A stretch of DNA of 32,689 bases, from the NCBI GenBank assembly GCA_030696505.1, contig JAUYSD010000118.1:1-32689 (forward strand). The letters run 5' to 3'. Made by a program: the position numbers and the translations under genes. Below the pieces are notes generated by a model. The model was given only the letters and a program-made list of their open reading frames with translations, searched no databases and had not been told where the DNA came from. This document shows, one piece after another, positions 16,598-26,134 of this stretch (the first letter of the stretch is position 1; every line of letters starts with the position of its first letter). The stretch is from Sulfuritalea sp. Its GTDB lineage: Bacteria > Pseudomonadota > Gammaproteobacteria > Burkholderiales > Rhodocyclaceae.

Positions 16598-17783
16598 CTT
16601 GCCCGATGCGGGCGGCCACTTCGGTCCCTACGGCGGCATCTTCGTTGCAGAGACGCTGATGCCGGCCCTGACCGAACTGCGCGAGGCCTATGCCGCCGCC
16701 CAGGCCGATCCGGAATTCCGCGCCGAATACGAATACGACCTCAAGCACTATGTCGGACGGCCCAGCCCGATCTACCACGCCAAGCGCTGGTCGGGATTGC
16801 TCGGCGGGGCGCAGATCTACCTGAAGCGCGAAGACCTCAATCACACCGGTGCGCACAAGATCAACAACTGCATCGGCCAGGCTCTGCTGGCGCGCCGCAT
16901 GGGCAAGCCGCGCGTGATCGCCGAAACCGGCGCCGGCCAGCACGGCGTCGCCACCGCCACGGTGGCCGCCCGCTATGGCATGGAATGCGTGGTCTACATG
17001 GGGTCCGAGGACGTCAAGCGCCAGGCCGCCAACGTCTATCGCATGAAACTGCTGGGCGCCACCGTGGTGCCCGTCGAATCCGGTTCGAAGACGCTCAAGG
17101 ACGCCTTGAACGAGGCCATGCGCGACTGGGTGACCAACATCGGCAACACCTTCTACATCATCGGCACGGTTGCCGGCCCGCACCCCTATCCGATGATGGT
17201 GCGCGACTTCCAGGCGGTGATCGGCGAGGAATGCAAGACGCAGATGCCCGAGCTTGCGGGCCGCCAGCCGGACGCCGTGATCGCCTGCGTCGGCGGCGGC
17301 TCTAATGCCATGGGCATCTTCTATCCCTTCATTCCGATGGCCGGCGTAAAACTGATCGGCGTCGAAGCCGCCGGTCACGGCCTCGCATCGGGCCAGCATG
17401 CCGCTTCGCTCACGGCCGGCCGTTCCGGCGTGCTGCATGGCAACCGGACGTATCTGCTGCAGGACGAAAACGGGCAGGTGATCGAGACCCACTCGATATC
17501 GGCCGGTCTCGACTACCCCGGCGTCGGCCCCGAGCATGCCTGGCTCAAGGACTCCGGCCGCGCCGAGTACGTCACCATCACCGATGCCGAGGCCTTGCAG
17601 GCCTTCCATGACCTCTGCCATTTCGAAGGCATCATCCCGGCGCTCGAATCCAGCCACGCCCTGGCCTATGCGGCGAAACTCGCGCCGACCCTGGCGGCGG
17701 ATAAGGTGCTGCTGGTCAATCTTTCCGGCCGCGGCGACAAGGACATGCATACCGTCGCCGAGAAATCCGGCATCCAGTTCTGA
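16572..17783 (+). CDS. trpB: Tryptophan synthase beta subunit
   Basis: A 403-residue protein starting [20 protein letters not shown]. The PLP lysine is K96 in [11 protein letters not shown], and the phosphate loop is GGGSNAMG. It condenses indole with serine and forms an alpha2-beta2 complex with TrpA. The ATG at 16572 was preferred because GGAG (16562-16565) precedes it at good spacing; ATG 16578 is two codons in. The start lies inside the 3' end of trpF, implying coupled translation. trpA follows after 13 nt. Confidence 0.97.
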   Translation: MQMQDLPYNLPDAGGHFGPYGGIFVAETLMPALTELREAYAAAQADPEFRAEYEYDLKHYVGRPSPIYHAKRWSGLLGGAQIYLKREDLNHTGAHKINNCIGQALLARRMGKPRVIAETGAGQHGVATATVAARYGMECVVYMGSEDVKRQAANVYRMKLLGATVVPVESGSKTLKDALNEAMRDWVTNIGNTFYIIGTVAGPHPYPMMVRDFQAVIGEECKTQMPELAGRQPDAVIACVGGGSNAMGIFYPFIPMAGVKLIGVEAAGHGLASGQHAASLTAGRSGVLHGNRTYLLQDENGQVIETHSISAGLDYPGVGPEHAWLKDSGRAEYVTITDAEALQAFHDLCHFEGIIPALESSHALAYAAKLAPTLAADKVLLVNLSGRGDKDMHTVAEKSGIQF

Positions 17784-17796
17784 TTCGGTCCCCTTC

Positions 17797-18621
17797 ATGT
17801 CACGCATTCCTGCCACTTTCGCCACGCTTGCCGCACAAGGCCGCAAGGCCCTGATTCCCTTCATCACCGCCGGCGATCCCGATCCCGATGCCACGCTGCC
17901 GCTGATGCGCGCGCTGGTTGCCGGCGGTGCCGACATCATCGAGCTCGGTGTGCCGTTTTCCGATCCGATGGCGGACGGTCCGACCATCCAGCGCGCGTCC
18001 GAACGGGCCTTGGCGCATGGCATGAGCCTGCGCCGGGTGCTGGCGCTGGTAGGCGAATTCCGTCGGGAGAATGCGGCGACGCCGGTGGTGCTGATGGGCT
18101 ATGCCAATCCGGTGGAAGCCTATGGCATCGAGGCTTTTGCCCGCGACGCGCAGGCCGCCGGCGTCGATGGCGTATTGGTGGTCGACTATCCGCCGGAGGA
18201 GTGTGCCGGCTTCGCCGCCGTGATGAAGCAGGCGCATATCGATCCGATCTTCCTGCTGGCGCCGACCTCCACCGAGCAGCGTTACGGCGAAGTGGCGCAG
18301 ATCGGCAGCGGCTATATATATTACGTGTCGCTGAAGGGCGTGACCGGCTCCGGCAGTCTCGACCTGGACGAAGTCGCGCGGCGCATTCCGCTGATCCGCG
18401 ACAAGGTAGGCATGCCGGTCGGTGTCGGCTTCGGCATCCGCGATGGCGCGACTGCAGCGCGCATCGGCGCGGTGGCGGACGCCGTGGTGATCGGCAGCCG
18501 CATCATCGAGGAAATCGAGCGCGCTCCCATCGGCGAAGCGCCGGCGCGGGTGAAGGACTTTCTCTCCGGAATTCGTGCGGCCATGGATGCCGCTACTGAC
18601 AAACGAGGTGCCATCGCATGA
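17797..18621 (+). CDS. trpA: Tryptophan synthase alpha subunit
   Basis: A 274-residue barrel protein. The catalytic residues E49 and D60 fall in [14 protein letters not shown] at the same numbers as E. coli TrpA. It cleaves indole-3-glycerol phosphate to indole, which is channelled to TrpB. The frame is open from 17536, but [20 protein letters not shown] is the family N-terminus and lies just after trpB. Its TGA overlaps the accD ATG (ATGA), coupling tryptophan synthesis to a fatty-acid gene. Confidence 0.97.
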   Translation: MSRIPATFATLAAQGRKALIPFITAGDPDPDATLPLMRALVAGGADIIELGVPFSDPMADGPTIQRASERALAHGMSLRRVLALVGEFRRENAATPVVLMGYANPVEAYGIEAFARDAQAAGVDGVLVVDYPPEECAGFAAVMKQAHIDPIFLLAPTSTEQRYGEVAQIGSGYIYYVSLKGVTGSGSLDLDEVARRIPLIRDKVGMPVGVGFGIRDGATAARIGAVADAVVIGSRIIEEIERAPIGEAPARVKDFLSGIRAAMDAATDKRGAIA

Positions 18622-19478
18622 GCTGGTTACAGAAGCTGCTGCCGCCGAAAATCAAGCGCTCGGAAGGCACGCGCAAGTCTATCCCCGAGGGACTCTGGGC
18701 CAAGTGCCCGGCCTGCGAGGCGGTGCTCTACAGCACCGACCTGGAGAACAACCAGAACGTCTGTCCCAAGTGCTCCCACCATTTGCGGCTGCGTGCCCGC
18801 GTCAGGCTGGATGCGCTGCTCGATCCCGAGGGACGCTTCGAGATCGGCACCGAAGTCATCCCCATGGATCCGCTCAAGTTCAAGGACAGCAAGCGTTATA
18901 TCGATCGTCTGGCCGCCGCCAATGAGGATACCGGCGAGGCCGATGCCATGGTCGTCATGCAGGGCGCGATCAAGACCGTGCCGGTGGTGATCGCCTGCTT
19001 CGAGTTCGAGTTTCTCGGCGGTTCGATGGGCGCCGTGGTCGGCGAGCGTTTCGTGCGCGGCGTCAAGGCGGCAATCGAACTGCAGTCGCCCTTCATCTGC
19101 ATCACCGCCTCGGGCGGCGCGCGCATGCAGGAAGGCCTGTTTTCCCTGATGCAGATGGCCAAGACCACCGCCGCCGTGACCCAGCTCGCGCATCACCAGC
19201 TGCCCTTCATCACGCTGCTGACCGATCCGACCATGGGCGGCGTTTCCGCCTCCTTCGCCTTCGTCGGCGACGTGGTGATTGCCGAGCCCGGTGCCCTGAT
19301 CGGTTTCGCCGGGCCGCGGGTGATCGAGCAGACCGTACGCGAGACGCTGCCGGCGGGCTTCCAGCGCGCCGAGTTCCTGCTCGAAAAAGGCGCGATCGAC
19401 ATGATTGTCGATCGCCGCGAATTACGCGATCGGCTGGCCTCCCTGATCACCCTGCTGCAGCGCGTCCCGGCCGCCTGA
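18618..19478 (+). CDS. accD: Acetyl-CoA carboxylase carboxyltransferase, beta subunit
   Basis: A 286-residue protein. The N-terminal zinc ribbon has C30, C33, C49 and C52 (CPAC and CPKC). The crotonase-fold carboxyltransferase core contains [17 protein letters not shown] and [14 protein letters not shown]. With AccA it transfers carboxyl from biotin to acetyl-CoA to make malonyl-CoA. The zinc ribbon is also known to bind RNA or DNA in E. coli. The start overlaps trpA by 4 nt, and the stop shares a base with the folC start (TGATG). The accD-folC-dedD-cvpA-purF order is classical. Confidence 0.97.
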   Translation: MSWLQKLLPPKIKRSEGTRKSIPEGLWAKCPACEAVLYSTDLENNQNVCPKCSHHLRLRARVRLDALLDPEGRFEIGTEVIPMDPLKFKDSKRYIDRLAAANEDTGEADAMVVMQGAIKTVPVVIACFEFEFLGGSMGAVVGERFVRGVKAAIELQSPFICITASGGARMQEGLFSLMQMAKTTAAVTQLAHHQLPFITLLTDPTMGGVSASFAFVGDVVIAEPGALIGFAGPRVIEQTVRETLPAGFQRAEFLLEKGAIDMIVDRRELRDRLASLITLLQRVPAA

Positions 19479-20785
19479 TGCCGCAACTGCAGCCCGTTGC
19501 CGGGCTGACGGCATGGCTGGCGCATCTCGAAGCGCTGCATCCGCGCGGCAGCGCCGGCATCGAACTCGGTCTGGAACGGGTCGCCGCGGTCAAGTCGCGG
19601 CTGGGCCAGCGCGAGACCTGTCCGGTGATTCTGGTCGGCGGTACCAACGGCAAGGGATCGACCTGCGCCATGCTGGAGCGCATCCTGCTCGCCGCCGGCT
19701 ACCGCGTCGGCCTGTATAGCTCTCCCCACCTGCTGCACTACAACGAGCGCGTCAGGGTCAATGGCGTCGCGGTCGACGATGCCGGCCTGTGCGCCGCATT
19801 CGCTCGCGTCGAGCAGGCACGCGGCGATGCTGCGCTGACTTATTTCGAGTTCGGCACCCTGGCGGCCTGGGAAGTCTTCGCCGCCGCCGGACTCGATGCG
19901 ATCGTCCTTGAGGTCGGCCTCGGCGGGCGGCTGGATGCCACCAATATCTACCAACCCGCGTGTTCCATCGTCAGCGGCGTCGACCTCGACCACATGGATT
20001 TTCTCGGCGCCGATCGCGAGGCGATCGGACGCGAGAAGGCGGGCATTTTCCGTAGCGGAATTCCGGCCATCTGCGGCGACCCGCAGCCACCCCTGTCCCT
20101 GACCGATCATGCGGCAACGATCGGCGCCCGATTGCAGATACTGGGCCGGGATTTCGGCTACCTGAAACAGGAACAGCAGTGGTTGTACTGGGGCCGCGCG
20201 GCCGGCGATCCAGAGGCGGCCACGCGCCGCGGCGGGCTGGCGTTCCCGGCTTTGCGCGGCGAGCGGCAATTGGGCAACGCGGCTTGTGCGCTGGCCGCGC
20301 TCGACGCCGTGCACCAGGCTTTGCCGGTTGCCATGAAGGACATCCGCCAGGGTCTGGGCACGGTTGAACTGGCAGGGCGTTTCCAGGTTCTGCCGGGCCG
20401 TCCGGCGGTGGTGCTGGATGTCGCCCACAACCCGCAGGCGGCCCGAGTCCTGGCCGCCAACCTCGGTGACATGAGTTTTCACCGCAATACCTGGGCGGTG
20501 TTCGGCATGTTCGCCGACAAGGATATCGACGGCGTCATCGATGCCTTGCGCGACCGGGTCACGCACTGGCTGCCGTGTACCCTCGAAGGCCGCCGTGCCG
20601 CCAGCGCCAACTCTCTGGCCGAACGTTTGCAGAGCCGCGGAATGAAGGTCGCGGGAGTGTTCGCCGCGCCCGCTGCAGCGCTCGCTTTTGCCCAGGAGCA
20701 CGCAGGCGAAGATGATAGAATCCTCGCCTTCGGATCCTTCCTCACTGTTGCTGCGGCCCTGCAAACGCTTGGCCGCCAGAGCTAA
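19478..20785 (+). CDS. folC: Dihydrofolate synthase / folylpolyglutamate synthase
   Basis: A 435-residue Mur-ligase-like protein. It has the P-loop VGGTNGKGSTCAMLE (about 53-67), YSSPHLLHYNERVRVNG, and a late VVLDVAHNPQAAR typical of FolC. It ligates glutamate to dihydropteroate and extends polyglutamate tails in the cytoplasm. Length fits the family (about 420-440). Its ATG shares one base with the accD stop. dedD begins 15 nt after its TAA. Confidence 0.96.
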   Translation: MPQLQPVAGLTAWLAHLEALHPRGSAGIELGLERVAAVKSRLGQRETCPVILVGGTNGKGSTCAMLERILLAAGYRVGLYSSPHLLHYNERVRVNGVAVDDAGLCAAFARVEQARGDAALTYFEFGTLAAWEVFAAAGLDAIVLEVGLGGRLDATNIYQPACSIVSGVDLDHMDFLGADREAIGREKAGIFRSGIPAICGDPQPPLSLTDHAATIGARLQILGRDFGYLKQEQQWLYWGRAAGDPEAATRRGGLAFPALRGERQLGNAACALAALDAVHQALPVAMKDIRQGLGTVELAGRFQVLPGRPAVVLDVAHNPQAARVLAANLGDMSFHRNTWAVFGMFADKDIDGVIDALRDRVTHWLPCTLEGRRAASANSLAERLQSRGMKVAGVFAAPAAALAFAQEHAGEDDRILAFGSFLTVAAALQTLGRQS

Positions 20786-20800
20786 CCACGCGTAACCACG

Positions 20801-21463
20801 ATGGCGGAACAAGACACCACGCCTGACGCAGATTTGCAGTTGAAGAAGCGCGCTCGCCGCCGGCTGGTTGGCGCTGCCGCGCTGGCGCTGTTTGCAGTGC
20901 TGGTTCTGCCGATGGTGATGGATCGCGAGCCGCGGCCGCTGAATCAGGACATCCAGGTGCGCATTCCCAGCCAGGACGCGACCGGCCTTGCGGCCAAGGT
21001 CATTCCCGGCAAGCCCGTGGCAAGCCCGATGCCGGCACCGGAAGCCGTGGCGGAACCCAAGTCTGAACCCAAATCAGAACCCAAGCCCGAGGTCAAATCC
21101 GAGCCCGTTGCTGCGCCGGCCCCGGCGGCAAAGCCGGCCGAAAAGTCCGTGGCAGCGCCAAAGAAAGCCGAGCCGGCAAAAACTCCTGCGCCAAGCAAGC
21201 CAGCCACCGATTCCAGGCCGACGCCTGAAGCCGCTGGTCAGTGGGTGGTGCAACTGGGTGCCTACAAGGAGGCGGGCAACGTCAAACTGCTGCTGGCCAA
21301 GCTGAAGGGGGTCGGCGTACCCGCCTACACTGAAAAATTCGATTCGCCGCAGGGTCCGCGCACCCGTGTTCGGGCCGGCCCCTTCCCCAGTCAGGACGCC
21401 GCAGAAAAGGCTCGGTCGAGAATCAAGATCATCGGCGTGGACGGCCCCGTCGCCCCAAAGTAG
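20801..21463 (+). CDS. dedD: DedD-like SPOR-domain membrane protein
   Basis: A 220-residue bitopic protein. It has a short cytoplasmic N-terminus with a basic patch (KKRARRR), one membrane helix (about 22-40, LVGAAALALFAVLVLPMVM), a long Pro/Ala/Lys/Glu linker with repeated SEPK units, and a C-terminal SPOR domain (about 144-217, WVVQLGAYKEAGNVKLLLAK). SPOR domains bind denuded glycan at the septum, so a division role is expected. No good Shine-Dalgarno precedes the ATG. It sits between folC and cvpA, as dedD does in E. coli. Confidence 0.92.
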   Translation: MAEQDTTPDADLQLKKRARRRLVGAAALALFAVLVLPMVMDREPRPLNQDIQVRIPSQDATGLAAKVIPGKPVASPMPAPEAVAEPKSEPKSEPKPEVKSEPVAAPAPAAKPAEKSVAAPKKAEPAKTPAPSKPATDSRPTPEAAGQWVVQLGAYKEAGNVKLLLAKLKGVGVPAYTEKFDSPQGPRTRVRAGPFPSQDAAEKARSRIKIIGVDGPVAPK

Positions 21464-21467
21464 CGCG

Positions 21468-21959
21468 ATGACGGTGTTCGATTACGCGGTGCTGACGATC
21501 ATTGCGGCGTCGGTGCTGTTGGGTTTGTGGCGTGGCGTGGTCAGCGAGATTCTGGCGTTGGCGGCATGGATAGTGGCTTTTCTGGTGGCGCGCGCCGCGG
21601 CGGCGGACGTGGCAAACTGGCTGGCCGCGCATATCGCCGAACCGGGCCTGCGCTTGCCGGTGGCGTATGTGCTGGTTTTTGTCGGGGTATTGCTGGTCTT
21701 CGCAATCGCGCGCATGCTTATTTCCTTGATGCTGAAGGCGGTTGGCCTGGGTTTGCTGGACCGCCTGCTGGGTGCGGGTTTTGGCGTCTTGCGCGGGACG
21801 CTGGTGGTATTGGCGGTGGTGCTGGTGGCGGGTATGACCCAGTTACCCAGGGAAGCGTGGTGGCGCGATGCGATGCTGGCGCCTCCGCTGGAGACTGTGG
21901 TGATCGCGGCAAAACCCTGGTTGCCGCCGGAAGCGGCAAAACGGATTCGGTTTCGATAG
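21468..21959 (+). CDS. cvpA: CvpA-family membrane protein
   Basis: A 163-residue protein with four predicted membrane helices, starting MTVFDYAVLTIIAASVLLGL. It has the family's early G-x-x-R-G-x-x-x-E motif (GLWRGVVSEI). E. coli CvpA is needed for colicin V export and affects envelope stress resistance; its exact activity is unclear. The start at 21468 lies 4 nt after the dedD stop. The open frame begins 102 nt earlier within dedD, but that extension is out of family. It is followed by the purF leader. Confidence 0.93.
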   Translation: MTVFDYAVLTIIAASVLLGLWRGVVSEILALAAWIVAFLVARAAAADVANWLAAHIAEPGLRLPVAYVLVFVGVLLVFAIARMLISLMLKAVGLGLLDRLLGAGFGVLRGTLVVLAVVLVAGMTQLPREAWWRDAMLAPPLETVVIAAKPWLPPEAAKRIRFR

Positions 21960-21982
21960 AGGAAGATGACCATCTCCTCTTT

Positions 21983-22062
21983 CCCCTTCCCGGGGAAGGG
22001 GGCGATAATTGTTCGCGGGCGCTGCCCGCTCCATGTTTTGGCCGCTTCGCCTTGGGGCGGCC
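21983..22062 (+). promoter_or_regulatory. Hairpin-dense leader between cvpA and purF
   Basis: Three hairpins lie in 80 nt: CCCCTTCC/GGAAGGGG with a 3-nt loop (21983-22001), GCGGGC/GCCCGC with a 3-nt loop (22015-22029), and GGCCGC/GCGGCC with an 11-nt loop (22040-22062). The last ends about 15 nt before the purF start, just upstream of AAGGA. The 118-nt gap 21960-22077 otherwise holds no gene. I see no match to an E. coli-type PurR operator. It could be a processing or attenuation region, or an inserted palindromic repeat. Confidence 0.5.
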
Positions 22063-22077
22063 CTGCGGAGAAGGACC

Positions 22078-23619
22078 ATGTGCGGAATTCTGGGTGTGGT
22101 GGCCACCACGCCGGTTAACCAGTTGCTCTACGACGGTTTGCAGGTGCTCCAGCACCGCGGCCAGGATGCCGCGGGCATAGCCACGGCGGAGGGCGGGCGC
22201 TTCCACATGCACAAGGGTTCCGGCCTGGTGCGCGATGTCTTCCGTACCCGCAACATGCGCAGCCTGATGGGCAATTGGGGCATCGGCCATTGCCGTTATC
22301 CGACTGCCGGCTCGGCCGACAACGCCGCCGAGGCGCAGCCCTTCTACGTCAATTCGCCCTTCGGCCTGATGCTGGCGCACAACGGCAACCTGACCAACGC
22401 CGACCAGCTGAAGCAGGACATGTTCCTCCAGGATCTGCGCCACATGAACACCAACTCCGATTCGGAGGTGTTGCTCAATGTGCTGGCGCACGAACTGCAG
22501 GCCGCGTCGACCAAGTACCAGGTCGATGCCGAGACGATTTTCAAGGCGGTGGCCGGCGTGCACCGCCGCGTCAAGGGCGCCTATGCCGTGGTGGCGATGA
22601 TCGCCGGTTACGGCCTGCTGGCCTTCCGCGATCCCTACGGCATCCGTCCGCTGGTGATCGGCAAGAACGAGACGCCGCAAGGCACCGAATACCTGGTCGC
22701 CTCGGAGAGCGTGGCGATCGACACGCTGGGCTTCAAGATGCTGCGCGACGTCGAACCCGGCGAGGCTGTGCTGGTCGACATGCGCGGCAACTTCGTCAGC
22801 CGGCAGTGCGCCGAGCGCACGCTCCATGCCCCGTGCATGTTCGAGTTCGTCTACCTGGCGCGGCCCGATTCGGTGATGGACGGCATTTCCGTTTACGAAA
22901 CGCGGGCCAAGATGGGTGACTACCTGGCCGACAAGATTCGGCTGACCATGCCGCACCTGGAGATCGATGCGGTGATTCCGATCCCCGATTCCAGCCGCCA
23001 TTCGGCGATGGAACTGGCGCGGCGCCTGGACCTTCCCTACCGCGAGGGTTTCGTCAAGAACCGCTACATCGGGCGCACCTTCATCATGCCCGGCCAGGCG
23101 ACGCGGCGCAAATCGGTGCGACAGAAGCTCAACGCCATCAGCCAGGAATTCAAGGGGCGCAACGTGCTGCTGGTCGACGATTCCATCGTGCGCGGCACCA
23201 CCAGCCGCGAGATCATCATGATGGCGCGCGAAGCCGGCGCGAAGAAGGTGTATTTCGCCTCGGCTTCGCCGCCGGTGCGCTTTGCCAACGTCTATGGCAT
23301 CGACATGCCGACGCGCAGCGAACTGATCGCCGCCTTTCGCAGCGACGAGGAAATCTGCCGCGAGATCGGTGCCGACGCACTGATCTACCAGGACCTCGAC
23401 GCGCTCAAGGCGGCGGTGCGCTCGGTCAATCCGACCGTGACCCAGTTCGAGACTTCCTGTTTCGACGGCCAGTACATCACCGGCGACGTCAGCGCGGGCT
23501 ATCTGCAGAGCATGGAGGACAAGCACAACCTGCCGCCGCTGCCGAAGCAGGACGACCAGGACGGCTTCGACGGCCCCGACGGCGAACAGCTCGACCTGAA
23601 TCTGGTGCAGTCGAGATGA
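22078..23619 (+). CDS. purF: Amidophosphoribosyltransferase
   Basis: A 513-residue protein. MCGILGVV places the N-terminal nucleophile cysteine at position 2, exposed after Met removal; no propeptide is present. The Ntn-type glutaminase domain (to about 235) has [22 protein letters not shown] and AHNGNLTN. The phosphoribosyltransferase domain has the PRPP loop [14 protein letters not shown]. It makes phosphoribosylamine from PRPP and glutamine, the first committed purine step. AAGGA precedes the ATG at 22078. A longer frame from 22009 lacks support. Its stop overlaps metZ (ATGA). Confidence 0.97.
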   Translation: MCGILGVVATTPVNQLLYDGLQVLQHRGQDAAGIATAEGGRFHMHKGSGLVRDVFRTRNMRSLMGNWGIGHCRYPTAGSADNAAEAQPFYVNSPFGLMLAHNGNLTNADQLKQDMFLQDLRHMNTNSDSEVLLNVLAHELQAASTKYQVDAETIFKAVAGVHRRVKGAYAVVAMIAGYGLLAFRDPYGIRPLVIGKNETPQGTEYLVASESVAIDTLGFKMLRDVEPGEAVLVDMRGNFVSRQCAERTLHAPCMFEFVYLARPDSVMDGISVYETRAKMGDYLADKIRLTMPHLEIDAVIPIPDSSRHSAMELARRLDLPYREGFVKNRYIGRTFIMPGQATRRKSVRQKLNAISQEFKGRNVLLVDDSIVRGTTSREIIMMAREAGAKKVYFASASPPVRFANVYGIDMPTRSELIAAFRSDEEICREIGADALIYQDLDALKAAVRSVNPTVTQFETSCFDGQYITGDVSAGYLQSMEDKHNLPPLPKQDDQDGFDGPDGEQLDLNLVQSR

Positions 23620-24800
23620 GCCTGGCGGACGAAAATCCGCACTGGTCTTTCGAGACGCTGGCCGTGCGCGCCGGGCAGGAGCGCAGCCAGTTCAACGAGC
23701 ACTCGGAGGCGCTCTACCTCACGTCGAGCTTCGTCTTCGACAACGCGGCACAGGCGGCGGCACGTTTTTCCGGCGCGGAGCCGGGCAATGTTTACGCCCG
23801 CTTCACCAATCCCACCGTAAGCACCATGCAAGAACGCCTGGCGGCGCTCGAAGGCGCGGAAGCCTGCGTCGCCACCGCCACCGGCATGGCGGCGATACTT
23901 TCCACCGTGATGGCGCTGATGCAGGCCGGCCAGCATATCGTCGCCTCGCGCAGCATCTTCGGCGCCACGCAGCAATTGTTCGGCAATATCCTGCCGCGTT
24001 TCGGCGTCGACACCAGTTTTGTCGACGGCGGCACGGTCGAGGCGTTTCGTGCCGCGCTGCGGCCGAACACGAAACTGGTATTCGTCGAGACGCCGTCGAA
24101 TCCGCTGACCGAGGTCTTCGACATCGCCGCGCTGGCCGAAGTGGCGCACGCCGGCGGGGCGCTGCTGGTGGTCGACAACTGCTTCTGCACGCCGGCCTTG
24201 CAGCGGCCGCTCGGACTGGGCGCCGACCTGGTGATCCATTCCGCGACCAAGTACCTCGACGGCCAGGGCCGCGTGCTGGGCGGCGCGGTCTGCGGCGCCC
24301 GTGTCCTGACCGAGGAAGTCTTCAAGTTCCTGCGTACCGCGGGGCCGACCCTGTCGCCCTTCAATGCCTGGGTGATCCTCAAGGGGCTGGAAACCCTGTC
24401 GATACGCATGAAGGCTCAGTCGGCGAATGCGCTGGAACTGGCGCAGTGGCTCGAAGCGCAGCCGCAGGTCGCGCGCGTGTATTACCCCGGCCTGGCTTCG
24501 CACCCGCAGCACGCGCTGGCGTTGCGCCAGCAGGCGAGCGGCGGCGCGATCCTGTCCTTCGATGTCAAGGGCGGTCGCGACGCCGCATGGCGCGTGGTGG
24601 ATAACTGCCGCCTGCTGTCGATCACCGCCAATCTGGGCGACACGAAGACCACCATCACGCATCCGGCCTCGACCACCCACGGCCGCATCACGGCCGAGGC
24701 GCGGGCGGCCTCGGGCATCGGCGAAGGCTTGTTGCGGATCGCGGTCGGGCTGGAAAGTCAGGCCGACTTGCGAGCCGACCTGACGCGCGGACTCGGTTAG
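23616..24800 (+). CDS. metZ: O-succinylhomoserine sulfhydrylase
   Basis: A 394-residue Cys/Met-metabolism PLP enzyme. The PLP lysine is K212 in [15 protein letters not shown], the form typical of MetZ. It makes homocysteine directly from O-succinylhomoserine and sulfide. Other family signatures are [20 protein letters not shown] and [19 protein letters not shown]. It shares 4 nt with the purF stop, a pairing common in beta- and gammaproteobacteria. Its TAG overlaps the lpxH stop of the opposite strand by 2 nt, leaving no room for a terminator between the convergent genes. Cystathionine gamma-synthase is the main alternative but fits less well. Confidence 0.93.
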   Translation: MSLADENPHWSFETLAVRAGQERSQFNEHSEALYLTSSFVFDNAAQAAARFSGAEPGNVYARFTNPTVSTMQERLAALEGAEACVATATGMAAILSTVMALMQAGQHIVASRSIFGATQQLFGNILPRFGVDTSFVDGGTVEAFRAALRPNTKLVFVETPSNPLTEVFDIAALAEVAHAGGALLVVDNCFCTPALQRPLGLGADLVIHSATKYLDGQGRVLGGAVCGARVLTEEVFKFLRTAGPTLSPFNAWVILKGLETLSIRMKAQSANALELAQWLEAQPQVARVYYPGLASHPQHALALRQQASGGAILSFDVKGGRDAAWRVVDNCRLLSITANLGDTKTTITHPASTTHGRITAEARAASGIGEGLLRIAVGLESQADLRADLTRGLG

Positions 24801-25609
24801 CGCGACAAGTCGATCCGGCGCACGCCCGCCGCGTCGATTTCCAGGGCGTCGCCGCGACCGGTATCCCAATCCGACAGCACCCAGCGTTCGGCACTGCCTG
24901 CGGCGAGCTCGATGGTTTCGTGGCCCGGCCGGTGGGTATGGCCGTGGATCAGCCGGGTGCAGCCGTGGCTGGTCAGCACCGCCCGTATTGCCTCGGCGTT
25001 GGCGTCCATGATCGCGGCGGTCTTGCCCTGCATCGCTTCGGCGCTGCGCCGACGCAGGTTTTCCACCTCGGCGCGGCGCTCGGCCAGGGGGCGGGCCAGA
25101 AAGTCCGCCTGCCACTGCGGCGAGCGCACCATGCGGCGAAATTCCTGGTAGGGCAGGTCGTCGGTGCATACGGTATCGCCATGCATCAGCAAGTTCGCCG
25201 TTACCTGCCCGCGTCCGGGTGGATACCGTCCCTCCGGGACATAAAGCGGAGTTCCAGGTACGCAGAGAGAGCCAGCGTCAACTTTCTCGGTTTCTCCCAG
25301 CAGGGTGATGCCGGCCGCGGCGGCAAAGGTCGCGCCGATCAGAAAATCCCGGTTGCCGGCGATGAAGTAGATGCGCGTGCCGCGGTCCGCGAGTTCGCGC
25401 AGCAGACGGCAGACCTGCGCATTGAAGGGATCGGCCAGGTCGTCGTCGCCGATCCAGTACTCGAACAGGTCGCCGAGGATGAACAGCGTTTCGACATGGG
25501 CCGCGGCCGTGTCGGCGAGGAAGACGGCGAAACGCTGCGTCAGGTCGGGGCGTTCCGCCCGCAGATGCAGGTCGGAAACAAAACGGGCGGTTCCTGCAAT
25601 GGTCAGCAT
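24797..25609 (-). CDS. lpxH: UDP-2,3-diacylglucosamine diphosphatase with an in-frame insertion
   Basis: A 270-residue calcineurin-like phosphoesterase. The metal motifs are intact: SDLHL (D13, H15), GDLFEYWIGDDD (D47), GNRD (86-89), LMHGD (H143) and LIHGHTHRPG. It hydrolyses UDP-2,3-diacylglucosamine to lipid X on the inner face of the cytoplasmic membrane, step four of lipid A synthesis. Between TLL (about 102-104) and MHGD there are about 37 residues, against about 15 in E. coli LpxH, so roughly 22 are extra (about 111-135). They include VPEGRYPPGRG, encoded by a palindromic repeat annotated separately. The start at ATG 25609 fits the family; the upstream frame overlaps ppiB. It is last in the minus-strand envelope group. 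Confidence 0.93.
   Translation of the reverse strand: MLTIAGTARFVSDLHLRAERPDLTQRFAVFLADTAAAHVETLFILGDLFEYWIGDDDLADPFNAQVCRLLRELADRGTRIYFIAGNRDFLIGATFAAAAGITLLGETEKVDAGSLCVPGTPLYVPEGRYPPGRGQVTANLLMHGDTVCTDDLPYQEFRRMVRSPQWQADFLARPLAERRAEVENLRRRSAEAMQGKTAAIMDANAEAIRAVLTSHGCTRLIHGHTHRPGHETIELAAGSAERWVLSDWDTGRGDALEIDAAGVRRIDLSR
25202..25260 (-). repeat. Palindromic repeat copy inside lpxH
   Basis: The core at 25221-25246 reads, on the plus strand, GGATACCGTCCC, a TCC loop, then GGGACATAAAG, with stem GTCCC/GGGAC. It shares GGATACCGTCCC and GGGACATAAA with the third unit of the tandem array at 1895-1930, in the same orientation. The surrounding segment is bounded by a 6-bp inverted repeat, TACCTG (25202-25207) and CAGGTA (25255-25260), and has further short stems (CCCG/CGGG at 25208-25219, CTCCG/CGGAG). 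The reading frame stays open through it. The outer boundaries are provisional. Confidence 0.7.
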
Positions 25610-25626
25610 GGAACCGCCCCGTTCAA

Positions 25627-26115
25627 TCAAACTACTTCCGCGCGCTCGATGACGACGTCTTCCTTCGGCACGTTCTGGTGGAAGCCCTTGTTGCCCGTCT
25701 TCACCGACTTGATCTGATCGACCACGTCCTGGCCTTCGACGACGCGGCCGAACACGCAATAGCCCCAGCCGTCCTGGCATTTGTCGAAATCGAGGAAGTC
25801 GTTGTCACCGACGTTGATGAAGAACTGTGCCGTGGCCGAGTGCGGGTCGCTGGTGCGCGCCATGGCAACGGTGTAGCACGCGTTGCGCAGGCCGTTCTTG
25901 GCTTCGTTCTCGATCGGTGCATTGACGGGCTTCTGCTCCATGCCCGGCTCGAAGCCGCCGCCCTGGATCATGAAGCCATCGATCACGCGATGGAAAATCG
26001 TGTTGTCGTAATGGCCGGCTTCGACATAGGCGATGAAGTTGGCGGCGCTCTTGGGCGCCTTCTCGGCATCGAGTTCGAGGGTGATGACGCCGTGGTTGGT
26101 GGTGAGCTTGATCAT
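25627..26115 (-). CDS. ppiB: Cytoplasmic peptidyl-prolyl cis-trans isomerase, cyclophilin type
   Basis: A 162-residue cyclophilin without a signal peptide, [20 protein letters not shown] onward. Core motifs are [15 protein letters not shown] (about 41-55), with the catalytic Arg, and [18 protein letters not shown]. It catalyses proline isomerisation in the cytoplasm. It is similar to the preceding gene product PpiA, suggesting tandem duplication followed by different targeting. It lies 19 nt after ppiA and 17 nt before lpxH. Confidence 0.95.
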   Translation of the reverse strand: MIKLTTNHGVITLELDAEKAPKSAANFIAYVEAGHYDNTIFHRVIDGFMIQGGGFEPGMEQKPVNAPIENEAKNGLRNACYTVAMARTSDPHSATAQFFINVGDNDFLDFDKCQDGWGYCVFGRVVEGQDVVDQIKSVKTGNKGFHQNVPKEDVVIERAEVV

Positions 26116-26134
26116 GGGATTTGTCCTTGGTGAA

